From Polyangiaceae bacterium (GTDB taxonomy: Bacteria > Myxococcota_A > Polyangia > Polyangiales > Polyangiaceae): a stretch of DNA of 64,000 nt. The notes beneath the pieces were generated by a model. It searched no databases. It was not told the DNA's origin and saw only the letters and a program-made list of their open reading frames with translations. Position numbers and translations under genes: made by a program. How positions within the stretch are numbered: the first letter of the stretch is position 1; every line of letters starts with the position of its first letter. The stretch is from positions 310,001 through 374,000 of the forward strand of contig JAICTZ010000002.1 in NCBI GenBank assembly GCA_025936115.1, in the 5' to 3' direction. Shown in pieces: positions 10,884 to 18,594 of this stretch.

Positions 10884-12860
10884 TCACTGCTTGGGCACGA
10901 TGACCGAGACCGAGTACGCCGGCATCACGTAAGTGAACGTATTCGCGGGCTGCGCCGTGAGGGCCGGCGCGGGTGCCGGCGTGGGGCCGGCTGAGGTAAT
11001 CGTGTAGACGTCCGCGGTCGCGAAAGCGTGCGAGTCGTCGACGCTGAGCTTGGTCGGCAGCTCGGTTTCGCTGCGATTAATCGCGATCACGACGACACGG
11101 CTCGCGTCGGTGCTGTCGACGCTCGCGTACACGGACGCGACCTCGACGTTGCTGCTCGTGGCCGCGACGGAGGTGTCGCCGAAGCTCGCGCCGGCGCCGT
11201 CGTAGTTGCGGAACGCCTCGAACGCGCCGATCACGTAAGGATCGTCGCCGGTCTGCGATGCGAACGCTGCCATGCTCACGCCTTGTTGCGCGAAGATGCC
11301 GAGCGCGTCCGCGGCCGCGACGGCGCCGCTCACGTCCGTGCCGCCGCCGTAGCTCCAGGCGGACACGCTGAGCTTCGTGCCCGGGTAACCCGCCGCGATG
11401 CGCTGGTTGAGCCAGGGCAAGAGTCGGATCGGCTGGCCGTTGGTCACGGTGCCCGTGATCCAGCCGGGCTCGACGTAGGTCGGGTCCCAGAGCGAGCGGG
11501 TCGCTTGCATGCGTAGCGCCACGAAGTCCGGCGTCGCATCGTTGCTCGTGATGCGCGTGGGGCCGACGTAAAGTTCGGGGAACCAGTGCACGTCGAAGTA
11601 GTCGATGAGCCGGCTCCCGTACGTCGCCGACGCCTGGGCGAGGTTCGTCAGGTAGTAATCGACGAACAGGCCGTTGGCGTCGGCGTCCGGCGCGCCCTGC
11701 AGGTTCACGAAGTCGTTGTAGCCGTAGCCCACGTAGCCCGCGATTTCCGCCGTCGGCCATTGATCGCGCGTGCTCTTGGCGAACGCGACGTTCTTCTCCA
11801 CGACTTCGGCGTACGTCGGGTGAGCCGGATGCGCCGCGCCGTTCGTCAGGTTCCAGACGCCTGGTTCGTTGTCGAGGCCGAACAAGAGCTTGGCGCCGTT
11901 CGTGTTGTCGCGCAGGTGAGCGACGAACTCGTCGGAGTAGACGTTCGCGTCCGTTGCGTCCGGCGGATACACGAACGCGGCGCCCTTCACCGGCTGGTTC
12001 GCGCGGAAGTGCGCCGCTAGATAGGCGTGTGCTTGATCGTTCGTGAACGCGGCACCCGTGCAGGTGGGATCGCCGACACCGCCGGGTTTGTCCGCCGCGA
12101 CGTAGTCGAGGAGCGGCAGCGTGACGAGCGTCGCGGCGCCCGCCGTTTGCGCTTGTGCCACGACGTCGGACACCGCCGCGCCGGCCGTATCTCCGCCGCC
12201 GAGCTCGCCGTCGTTGACGAAGCACGCGTCGCTCGCATTGCCGCCGGCGTTCGAAGCGTTGTTTTCCCAGTCGTAGCTCGACCAGCGATTGTTACCGAGT
12301 CGGCACAACGTGAAGCGCGCCGCCGCAGGCACGGCGCAGTTGCCGTCGAGCGGTGTCACGCCGTAGATCAGGGGCGAGATCGCGCGCACGCCGCTGCTCG
12401 TGTGCACGCTGAGCGTCAGCTGCGCTCCGCTGCCGTCGCCGCTCGCACCGCTCGCACCCGTATCGCCGCTCTCGCCGCCCATTGCCGTCGTGCCGCCGAC
12501 GCTCGTCGTGCCGCCCGTCTCCTGGGAACCCGCTTCACCATTGCCGGTGGTGCCGCCGGTCGCACCGCTGCCGGTTCCGCCGCGACCTGCGCGTCCGCTG
12601 CTACCGCCGCTTGCCGTCGTGCCACCTCGGCCGGCCGATCCGCCGCCGCCTTTACCAGCGTCGCTTCCACCGGTCGCACCTTCACCTGCATGACCGGCGG
12701 AGCTCCCTCCCTTGCCGCCTGCTCCAGTCTTGCCCCCGGCTCCGCTCTTGCCGCCTTTCCCGCCAGTCGCGCCGCTGCCAGGCGGCTGGTCGTCCGAAGA
12801 GCCGCACGCGACTGCCGCACCAAACGCAATCCCAAGCACCAACGTTCCCCAAGCTTTCAT
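10884..12860 (-). CDS. GH44-like lipoprotein lacking the catalytic nucleophile
   Basis: The 658-residue product begins with a lipoprotein signal (lipobox AVAC), then about 120 residues of Gly/Ser/Thr-rich linker, then a GH44 domain like that of the intact gene at 46045. The acid/base Glu332 is kept in GLDNEPGVW and the DVHWFPELY strand is present. At the nucleophile position, where GH44 enzymes and the paralogue have Glu (LGEW), this protein has Ala501 in VSAWSYGGG. It probably binds beta-glucan or the local polysaccharide without cutting it, or uses another residue. The gene converges on the regulator (7-bp gap). A TACGCT box ends 7 bases before the ATG and no ribosome site is seen. Confidence 0.85.
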   Translation of the reverse strand: MKAWGTLVLGIAFGAAVACGSSDDQPPGSGATGGKGGKSGAGGKTGAGGKGGSSAGHAGEGATGGSDAGKGGGGSAGRGGTTASGGSSGRAGRGGTGSGATGGTTGNGEAGSQETGGTTSVGGTTAMGGESGDTGASGASGDGSGAQLTLSVHTSSGVRAISPLIYGVTPLDGNCAVPAAARFTLCRLGNNRWSSYDWENNASNAGGNASDACFVNDGELGGGDTAGAAVSDVVAQAQTAGAATLVTLPLLDYVAADKPGGVGDPTCTGAAFTNDQAHAYLAAHFRANQPVKGAAFVYPPDATDANVYSDEFVAHLRDNTNGAKLLFGLDNEPGVWNLTNGAAHPAHPTYAEVVEKNVAFAKSTRDQWPTAEIAGYVGYGYNDFVNLQGAPDADANGLFVDYYLTNLAQASATYGSRLIDYFDVHWFPELYVGPTRITSNDATPDFVALRMQATRSLWDPTYVEPGWITGTVTNGQPIRLLPWLNQRIAAGYPGTKLSVSAWSYGGGTDVSGAVAAADALGIFAQQGVSMAAFASQTGDDPYVIGAFEAFRNYDGAGASFGDTSVAATSSNVEVASVYASVDSTDASRVVVIAINRSETELPTKLSVDDSHAFATADVYTITSAGPTPAPAPALTAQPANTFTYVMPAYSVSVIVPKQ

Positions 12861-12867
12861 GTGTCGG

Positions 12868-12873
12868 AGCGTA
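12868..12873 (-). promoter_or_regulatory. candidate -10 box (TACGCT), 7 bp from ATG
   Basis: On the minus strand TACGCT ends 7 bases before the GH44-like lipoprotein ATG, with no Shine-Dalgarno sequence. This fits the TANNNT leaderless pattern seen at several other genes here. Confidence 0.35.
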
Positions 12874-13214
12874 GCCCGCCCTCGAGCCGGTCGCCTCTCT
12901 TTCCAAACGAATGCCTAGGCTTGTGCGAGCGCCGACCAAAACAGGCCGGTCGGCCGTGGTGTCGTCGAAAGTTCGGCCGTGCCCAGAATTTTACTACCCT
13001 GAGGGGTGACAATCCTCGTGCGCGGCCGTATGTGCTCGAACCCTGGTCCGAGAACGAGCGCCGACTGACGTTCGGTGGGTGTCCGGCGACGTTACGCTCC
13101 CGGAAGCCGCCCCGCCCCCTCTCCAGATTGTACTTTGGTCATTGAATGAGGCTCGGCCGAGTTTCTCTTCACAATGTCGTGCCCTTGAGTTACGCCTATG
13201 AGGCTGCTCGCGGG

Positions 13215-13230
13215 CGTTGGTCGGCCAACG
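13215..13230 (+). promoter_or_regulatory. inverted repeat in leader of the second 78-residue gene
   Basis: CGTTGG-TCGG-CCAACG forms a perfect 6-bp stem with a 4-base loop and abuts the AGAGGT ribosome site (13231). It could be an operator or an RNA hairpin controlling translation. Confidence 0.4.
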
Positions 13231-13243
13231 AGAGGTAAGAACG

Positions 13244-13480
13244 ATGCGCGTCAAAGGCATGGTGCAGGTTTCCGGTTCTACGTATCGCGTGGTGCGCGTC
13301 GGCTTCGGTGTGTATGACGTGGTTCGTCTGCTCGACGACGCGTCAGTGGGGCGGTTTTGCACCGTGCCGCAAACGCGCGTTGAGTCCACTTCGCTCGACA
13401 ACGAACTGATGGTCGAAATCGTTCGTGCCGCGATTCAGGGCGCCAAGACGAGCTGGGTCGGCCGTCTGAGCATTGCCTAG
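13244..13480 (+). CDS. 78-residue orphan protein, paralogue B
   Basis: This is the paralogue of the gene at 8519-8755 and has exactly the same length. The start is fixed by AGAGGT, 8 bases before the ATG at 13244. Shared blocks are VKGMVQVSG.TYRVVR, YDVVRLLDD, VG.F and the C-terminal GAKTSWVGRL. It lacks a signal peptide. It is separated from the MshEN-WbaP gene by only 31 bp in the same direction, so the two are probably one operon, which suggests a role in controlling polysaccharide initiation. The function is unknown. Confidence 0.82.
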   Translation: MRVKGMVQVSGSTYRVVRVGFGVYDVVRLLDDASVGRFCTVPQTRVESTSLDNELMVEIVRAAIQGAKTSWVGRLSIA

Positions 13481-13511
13481 GTTGACGGCCTAGGTAGCAC
13501 GGAGCCCATCA

Positions 13512-15353
13512 GTGCTCGTGCAACCCCCCGCCGCCGGCGCACCGAAGCGCGGCCAAGGCACGCCGGCGTTTCACAAGCGTCGTCGTCGTCGCCGTGACAA
13601 CGAGCTCGGTCAGGTCCTTTTGCGCAAGGGCTTGATCACGCCGGTTCAATTGCGACAGGCGCTCGCGGTTCAAGCCGAGGAGGGCGGGCACCTCGGAAAG
13701 ATCCTGCGCCGCATGGGCGCGTGCGATTCGCGCGCGATCGCGGAGGGTTTGGTCGAGCAAGTGCGCACGGCGCGCGCGCGCGGCAGGCAGCGCGATCTCG
13801 TCCGCGCCGCGAAGGACAATCCGTCGATCGGCGGGCTGCGCATGCCGTGCCGCCCCGCGATGGTCGTGACGTTCCTCCTGCTCGGGGATTTGTTCTCGCT
13901 CAGCATCGCGGCGGGCGTGATGTGGTGGTTCGTCTCCGAGGACGTGCTGAGCCTCGCGCAACGGGTTGTGCTCGCGTCGCTCGTGCCGCTCTGCGTGATG
14001 GTGCTCGCGGTCGCGCGCCTCTACGCCGTGACGCCGCCGAGCCCGCCCGACGAGATTCGTTCGACCACGGGCGTCATCACGCTCGTGTACGTGGGCGCGT
14101 GGATGGTGTCGGTCGCGGCGCGCGTCGTGGCGGCGCGCTCGCTGTCGCACGGCGCGTGGGCGTTCTCACTGTTCATCTCCGTGCTGCTCGTGCCGCTCGT
14201 GCGCGGCATCCTGCGTTCGACCTTTTCCAAGCGGGCTTGGTGGGGACATGCCGTGGTCGTGATCGGCGCCGGGCGCGTCGGGCGTGCCGTCGTGGAGACG
14301 TTGCTTCGCCGCCCGCAGCTCGGGCTCAAGCCCGTCGCGATCCTCGACGACGATCCGGCGCGCCAGGGCTCGGTGCGCGTCGCCTGGGGCGAGGACGACA
14401 TGATCGTCGAGCCCGTCGCGGAGTCGTCGGCCACGCCCGATCTCGAGCCGCCGTCTTCCGATCGCGCGGCGATGGAGCAATTCGCCGAGGTCGGCGGCGT
14501 GCCCGTCGTCGGCGGCCTCGAGCTCGCTGCGGTGCTCGCGCAGCGCCTCGGCATCCGCACGGTGGTGATCGCCATGCCCGAGATGGACTCGGCGGCCGTG
14601 CTGAACCTGATCGAGCGCTTCGGCGAGAGCTACTCGAACGTTCTCGTCATCCCCGACCTCTTCAACCTCGCGCATTTCGGCGCACCGACGCGCTATTTGG
14701 GCGGCGTCCTCGGCCTCGAGGTCCAGCGGCAGCTCATGCACCGCGGACCGCGCTTCGCGAAGCGCACGATGGACGTCGTGCTCACGCTCGTGGGCGGCCT
14801 CTGCATCCTGCCGTTGCTCGTCTTCCTCGCGCTGCTCATCAGGTTCGACTCGAAGGGCTCCCCCTTCTACCTGCAGCGGCGGCTCGGGCAAGACGGCGTG
14901 CGCTTCAGGGCGCTCAAGTTCCGCACCATGCACACCGACGCCCACGAGCGGCTCGCCGCGCTGCTCGAGAGCAACGCCGAGCTCCGCGCCGAGTACGAAC
15001 AATTCCACAAGCTCAGCGAGGATCCGCGCATCACGAAAGTCGGGCGCCGGCTCCGCAAGTACAGCCTCGACGAGCTGCCGCAGCTCTGGAACGTGCTCAA
15101 GGGCGAGATGAGCCTCGTGGGTCCACGCCCTTATCTCGAGAGCGAAATCCCGGACATGCATCAAAAAGAGGCAATCGTGCTGCGGGTGCGTCCGGGGCTC
15201 ACCGGCATCTGGCAGGTGACGACGCGCAACGAGTCCACGTTCGACGAGCGCGTCAACCTCGACGTCGAGTACGTGCGCAACTGGTCGCCGTGGCTCGACC
15301 TCTACATCCTCGCGCGCACCTTCTCCGTGGTGATCGAGGGCACGGGTTCGTGA
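13512..15353 (+). CDS. polyisoprenyl-phosphate sugar-1-phosphate transferase (WbaP/ExoE type) with N-terminal MshEN domain
   Basis: This 613-residue enzyme should prime polysaccharide synthesis by moving a sugar 1-phosphate from a nucleotide sugar to undecaprenyl phosphate in the inner membrane. Residues 31-83 form two MshEN-type 24-residue motifs (LGQVLLRKGLI...Q, then LGKILRRMGAC...Q) with the spacing known for c-di-GMP binding. Four membrane spans follow (about 115-235), then a nucleotide-binding-like domain with GAGRVGRAVVETL and an acidic insert, then a fifth span and the catalytic domain (KRTMDVVLTLVGG, KFRTMHTDA, RRLRKYSLDELPQ, MSLVGPRPY, RPGLTGIWQV). GTG 13512 has GGAG 7 bases upstream. 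Usual WbaP proteins are about 470 residues, so the N-terminal domain is an addition. Confidence 0.92.
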   Translation: MLVQPPAAGAPKRGQGTPAFHKRRRRRRDNELGQVLLRKGLITPVQLRQALAVQAEEGGHLGKILRRMGACDSRAIAEGLVEQVRTARARGRQRDLVRAAKDNPSIGGLRMPCRPAMVVTFLLLGDLFSLSIAAGVMWWFVSEDVLSLAQRVVLASLVPLCVMVLAVARLYAVTPPSPPDEIRSTTGVITLVYVGAWMVSVAARVVAARSLSHGAWAFSLFISVLLVPLVRGILRSTFSKRAWWGHAVVVIGAGRVGRAVVETLLRRPQLGLKPVAILDDDPARQGSVRVAWGEDDMIVEPVAESSATPDLEPPSSDRAAMEQFAEVGGVPVVGGLELAAVLAQRLGIRTVVIAMPEMDSAAVLNLIERFGESYSNVLVIPDLFNLAHFGAPTRYLGGVLGLEVQRQLMHRGPRFAKRTMDVVLTLVGGLCILPLLVFLALLIRFDSKGSPFYLQRRLGQDGVRFRALKFRTMHTDAHERLAALLESNAELRAEYEQFHKLSEDPRITKVGRRLRKYSLDELPQLWNVLKGEMSLVGPRPYLESEIPDMHQKEAIVLRVRPGLTGIWQVTTRNESTFDERVNLDVEYVRNWSPWLDLYILARTFSVVIEGTGS

Positions 15354-15395
15354 GCGACGCTGCCCGCGGTGTGGGCGACGCCGGGCGTGCGGCGC

Positions 15396-16706
15396 TCAGC
15401 GCTTCGTGAGCGAGCCGTTCCACGAGAGGGCCACGAAGACGAGACCGGTGGCGGGCACCGTCGTTACGTCTTCGAAGAGTTGGCGCGTGACGCGCGCGCC
15501 GCCGTCGACCGTGAAACCGTGATCGAGCTCGTAGGCGACGGTCGTGCTCGCGCCCCACGAGTTCAGGCTGCCGGAGCCGGCAGCTTGGGATTTCTGCAGA
15601 GAAATGGTGGTGTCGAGCGAGACGGACGCCGTGAAGCGCCGGCGCGACCAGCCGCTGCCGAGCGTGCCGATGAAGCGCGGATCGATGACGACGCGCACCG
15701 GATCGAGCACCGGCAGATAGGCGGCCGAGCCGCGCACGAACACGGTGCCGCCCGCGTAAGGCGCGGTGTGCACGAGCTCGGCGATGCCGAGCGGATACGT
15801 CTTGTTCCGCGGCTCTTGCACCCCGAGATAGCCGACGGGCACTGGGTCCGGCGGCTCGATGCGCGTGAAGAAGAGTCCCGCGGTGGCCGTGCCGTGCGTG
15901 CGGCGAGCGAACCAGTGGATGTATTGCTCGTTACCGCCCGCGAACCAGGCGTGCTCGCCCCGCGAGCTTACCGTGTAATGGCCGTCGATGCTGCTCGAAA
16001 GGCTGTCGCGCGGCGAGAGCGTGTTCGTGAGCGTGAGGCGCACTTCCGGTCCTTGCAGGAGCGGGTAGCTGACCTGCGATTCGCGATCGAGCCCGCCCGA
16101 GACGAGGTAATCGGCGCCCGCCGTGAACGCGCTCGAATGCGTGAGCTGACGCGTCCACGACAATTCGGTGCGGCTCGTGCCGTAGAAGACGGTGCCTTTC
16201 GTGTTGGTGGACGTGGCGCCCTTCGGCGTCGTGCCGCTGGTCTGTGTGCTGCCCGGGGTGGTGCCGGTGCCCGGCTGCGTCATGATGTCGGGCGGAGTGC
16301 CGCCGGGTGCCGTCGTGCCGGGTGTCGTCGTGCCCGTGTTCGTTGGATTCGACGGGGCGGGCGACGAATAGCTCTGCAAAAAAAAGTTACGCTGAGAGAC
16401 CTCGGCGCTTTCGGAGAATTGGAACGAGCTGCGTCGCGCGCCGCCGAACCAACGCACGTCGCCATAGACGGTATTGAGCACCGTCGCTCCGCCGTTCGCG
16501 CCGCGTTGTCCGGGTGCCACGATCAGGCTCGGCGAGTACGCGACCCCGACCGCGCCGTGCTTCAGCGTGACGCCCGCGCCGGCCAGCAAACGGGCTTCGA
16601 CCTGTAGTTGGCTGTAGGTCCGCTCCGCTACCCAGCGCACTTCGTCGCGATTGCCCGCCGTGAGCGTGAGCACTTGCGCGAGAATAGGAGCGGCTAGGAG
16701 TGGCAT
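15396..16706 (-). CDS. outer-membrane beta-barrel protein of the polysaccharide locus
   Basis: The 436-residue product has a short hydrophobic start (MPLLAAPILAQ) and alternating amphipathic strands throughout, ending in LVFVALSWNGSLTKR. A Thr/Gly/Pro-rich insert (about residues 135-185) interrupts it, probably an external or periplasmic loop. This is the pattern of outer-membrane barrels found in polysaccharide loci. Because the Wza-like protein at 49399 is too short to cross the outer membrane alone, this barrel is a candidate for the separate export pore described for myxobacteria (Wzp). The start is uncertain: no ribosome site is visible at 16706. It converges on the priming transferase. 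Confidence 0.68.
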   Translation of the reverse strand: MPLLAAPILAQVLTLTAGNRDEVRWVAERTYSQLQVEARLLAGAGVTLKHGAVGVAYSPSLIVAPGQRGANGGATVLNTVYGDVRWFGGARRSSFQFSESAEVSQRNFFLQSYSSPAPSNPTNTGTTTPGTTAPGGTPPDIMTQPGTGTTPGSTQTSGTTPKGATSTNTKGTVFYGTSRTELSWTRQLTHSSAFTAGADYLVSGGLDRESQVSYPLLQGPEVRLTLTNTLSPRDSLSSSIDGHYTVSSRGEHAWFAGGNEQYIHWFARRTHGTATAGLFFTRIEPPDPVPVGYLGVQEPRNKTYPLGIAELVHTAPYAGGTVFVRGSAAYLPVLDPVRVVIDPRFIGTLGSGWSRRRFTASVSLDTTISLQKSQAAGSGSLNSWGASTTVAYELDHGFTVDGGARVTRQLFEDVTTVPATGLVFVALSWNGSLTKR

Positions 16707-16802
16707 GTTGCCGGAATCGAAGCTCCGTACCGGGCGGCTGACCGCCGCCGCCGCCCCGAACTGGACTCGGGTCTCGCGCCGTGCGACGAGACCGTTGCAC
16801 TC

Positions 16803-17303
16803 ATGAGTGACGCCCCGCTCGCGATTCGAGCGCCAGCGCATATCGAGCCCTGGCGCGATACGGAGTGGCAGCGATTGTGGCTGTCGCTGCAGACGCGACC
16901 CTGGCGTTCGCTCGCGATCGTGCCGGCGGGTGCCGGAGCCCCCGAAGACTTCACGTTGCGAATTGCCGTGATGTTGTCGCGCACCGGCATGTTGCACCTC
17001 GGCTCACCCGTGCAGGTAGCCGACGGCACCCGCGTGTCGCTCGTCCATCTTTCGTCGTTCATCGAGCAGGTGCGACGCTGCACGAGCGACGGCGAGCCGA
17101 TCTTGGTCGCGCTCTCGGCGTTGAGCACGAGCCCCGTTTCACTCTCGCTGGCACAGTCGACCGACGCGGCGCTGCTCGCGATCGTTTTCGAGAAGATGGC
17201 CCTCTCCGACGCGCGAAGTACGGTGGCGCAGCTCGGCCCGAGTCGCTTCATCGGTTCGGCAATCTTTCATTCCACGGTCGGCGTAGCAAGCGCGACCAAG
17301 TAA
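16803..17303 (+). CDS. small BY-kinase/ParA-fold relative without Walker motifs
   Basis: The 166-residue protein keeps the rhythm of the CpsD/Wzc-type ATPase fold: an opening strand and loop (WRSLAIVPAGAGAP) where the P-loop would be, a late strand LVALSALSTSP where Walker B would be, and the closing ALLAIVFEKMALSDARSTVAQLGPSRFIGSAIF, which resembles the region around the last strands of CpsD. The P-loop lysine and both aspartate motifs are absent, so ATP binding is unlikely. It is divergent from the barrel gene and converges on a GT4 gene. A structural or regulatory partner of the chain-length proteins is plausible; this is inference. Confidence 0.6.
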   Translation: MSDAPLAIRAPAHIEPWRDTEWQRLWLSLQTRPWRSLAIVPAGAGAPEDFTLRIAVMLSRTGMLHLGSPVQVADGTRVSLVHLSSFIEQVRRCTSDGEPILVALSALSTSPVSLSLAQSTDAALLAIVFEKMALSDARSTVAQLGPSRFIGSAIFHSTVGVASATK

Positions 17304-17334
17304 ATCCTTTCGAACGCGCGGGACGCTGAAGGTC

Positions 17335-17350
17335 GCGTCGGAACCGACGC
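17335..17350. terminator. candidate bidirectional terminator hairpin
   Basis: GCGTCGG-AA-CCGACGC is a perfect 7-bp inverted repeat between two convergent genes. There is no T-run, so terminator function is only suggested by position. Confidence 0.35.
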
Positions 17351-17359
17351 CACGTCAGG

Positions 17360-18451
17360 TCACGTCGTCACGGGACCCGCGCCGTTCACGGGCTGACCGT
17401 GCCGCACGGCGTGTCCCTTGCCGATGGCGTCGACCAGCCGATCCACGAACAGATCGAGCCCGGCACGTTCCTCGACGAACTTTCGCGCGGCTTGGCCGAT
17501 GCGCGCGGCCTCGGCGGGCTCTGCGAGCATCTTCGTGATCGCGTCTCGGAGCGCGCGCGGGTCGCTCGGGGGAACGTAGATGCCCGTCACGCCGTCCACG
17601 ATCGTGTCCGTTTGACCGAACGTGCGCGTCGCGATCACGCATTTTCCCATCGCCATCAGCTCGAGAATCGTCGCGATGCCCGTCTGGTAGTGATTCTGCA
17701 GAATCGGCACGACCGCGAGCGCCGAACGCCGGTAGAGCTCGCGCAGCTCGAAGCGGTTGAGCTTGCCCCACTTCACGTTGTTCGGGAGCGGCCGCTCCGG
17801 CACGAGCTTGTGCTCGATCCACGGGCTTCCGGCGGCGATCTGCACCTCGACCGGCTGGTCGCGCACCGCTTCGACCAGGCAGTCGTAATCGCGCAAGAGC
17901 TGGCCCGCCGCGCAAATGAGATTCGGCTGTGTCGGCTGATCGGTCGGATAAAAGAACTTCTGATCGGCGTGGTAGTAAATGCGCTCGACCTTGCTCGCCG
18001 GCACGCCGAGCACGTCGAGCATCAGCCGCTCCTCGGACGTGGAATACGCGAGCACGCGATCGATGTGCGACGCGACGCCGAGCGGCTGGAAGAACACGCG
18101 CTTTTTGCGCGGAAACAGCGTATGGGCAATCATCGTGTGCGAGTTGTCGGCGCTCGCGGCTTTGAGTAGCAAAGCGAGCGGCAAGCCGATGTCCTCGCCC
18201 GTCGTGAGGAACGCGTCGTAGCGGTGCCGTTCGCGAAAGCCGAGCTCCGCCACGGCAGCCGACGCGCCGAGCGCGCGCGCCGTGAGCTTGACGAGCGGGC
18301 GCGTCGAGCGATCGACGTCGAGAAAGTCGAGGACGTCGGCGTCGAGACGGGCAGCGAGCTCGAACACGTCGAGCCGCGGCTCACGACCTTCGGCGATGGA
18401 TTTGCGCGCGGCTTCACCGAAACGCCCCGCCGCGAGAATCAACGTCTTCAT
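17360..18451 (-). CDS. glycosyltransferase family 4
   Basis: The 363-residue protein has the GT-B layout. The N-terminal half binds acceptor (MKTLILAAGRFGEAARK...). The C-terminal half shows the donor-binding ELMAMGKCVIATRTFGQTDTIVDGVTGIYVPPSDP, typical of GT4, with the E-x7-E motif written here as LELMAMGK...DTIVDG. It should add one sugar of the repeat unit at the cytoplasmic face. It is divergent from the Wzx gene. A TAAGAG ends 9 bases before the ATG and no ribosome site is present. Confidence 0.88.
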   Translation of the reverse strand: MKTLILAAGRFGEAARKSIAEGREPRLDVFELAARLDADVLDFLDVDRSTRPLVKLTARALGASAAVAELGFRERHRYDAFLTTGEDIGLPLALLLKAASADNSHTMIAHTLFPRKKRVFFQPLGVASHIDRVLAYSTSEERLMLDVLGVPASKVERIYYHADQKFFYPTDQPTQPNLICAAGQLLRDYDCLVEAVRDQPVEVQIAAGSPWIEHKLVPERPLPNNVKWGKLNRFELRELYRRSALAVVPILQNHYQTGIATILELMAMGKCVIATRTFGQTDTIVDGVTGIYVPPSDPRALRDAITKMLAEPAEAARIGQAARKFVEERAGLDLFVDRLVDAIGKGHAVRHGQPVNGAGPVTT

Positions 18452-18594
18452 GCGATTTCACTCTTAGACGGGCGCTCTCGAGGTCGCAACTGAGCGCGTG
18501 GTCGCGCGCTGTTCACGCGGCTACCCGCCTTGCACGGAAGCGCGCTTAAGGTCTAGGGTGCGCGGTCGCGACGCCAGAGCGGTCGAGCCCAGCA

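Larger units (their letters stand above)
12861..13243. other. 383-bp intergenic region with divergent promoters
   Basis: This gap separates the GH44-like lipoprotein from the second 78-residue gene. It holds a TANNNT box for the lipoprotein (12868-12873) and a 6-bp-arm hairpin just before the ribosome site of the small gene (13215-13230). I see no ORF with coding character and no RNA gene. Confidence 0.6.

Noticed and set aside
12400..12830. Tandem DNA repeats in the lipoprotein genes
   Set aside because: The repetitiveness is of Gly/Ser/Thr codons in protein linkers, and it does not form a regular DNA repeat.
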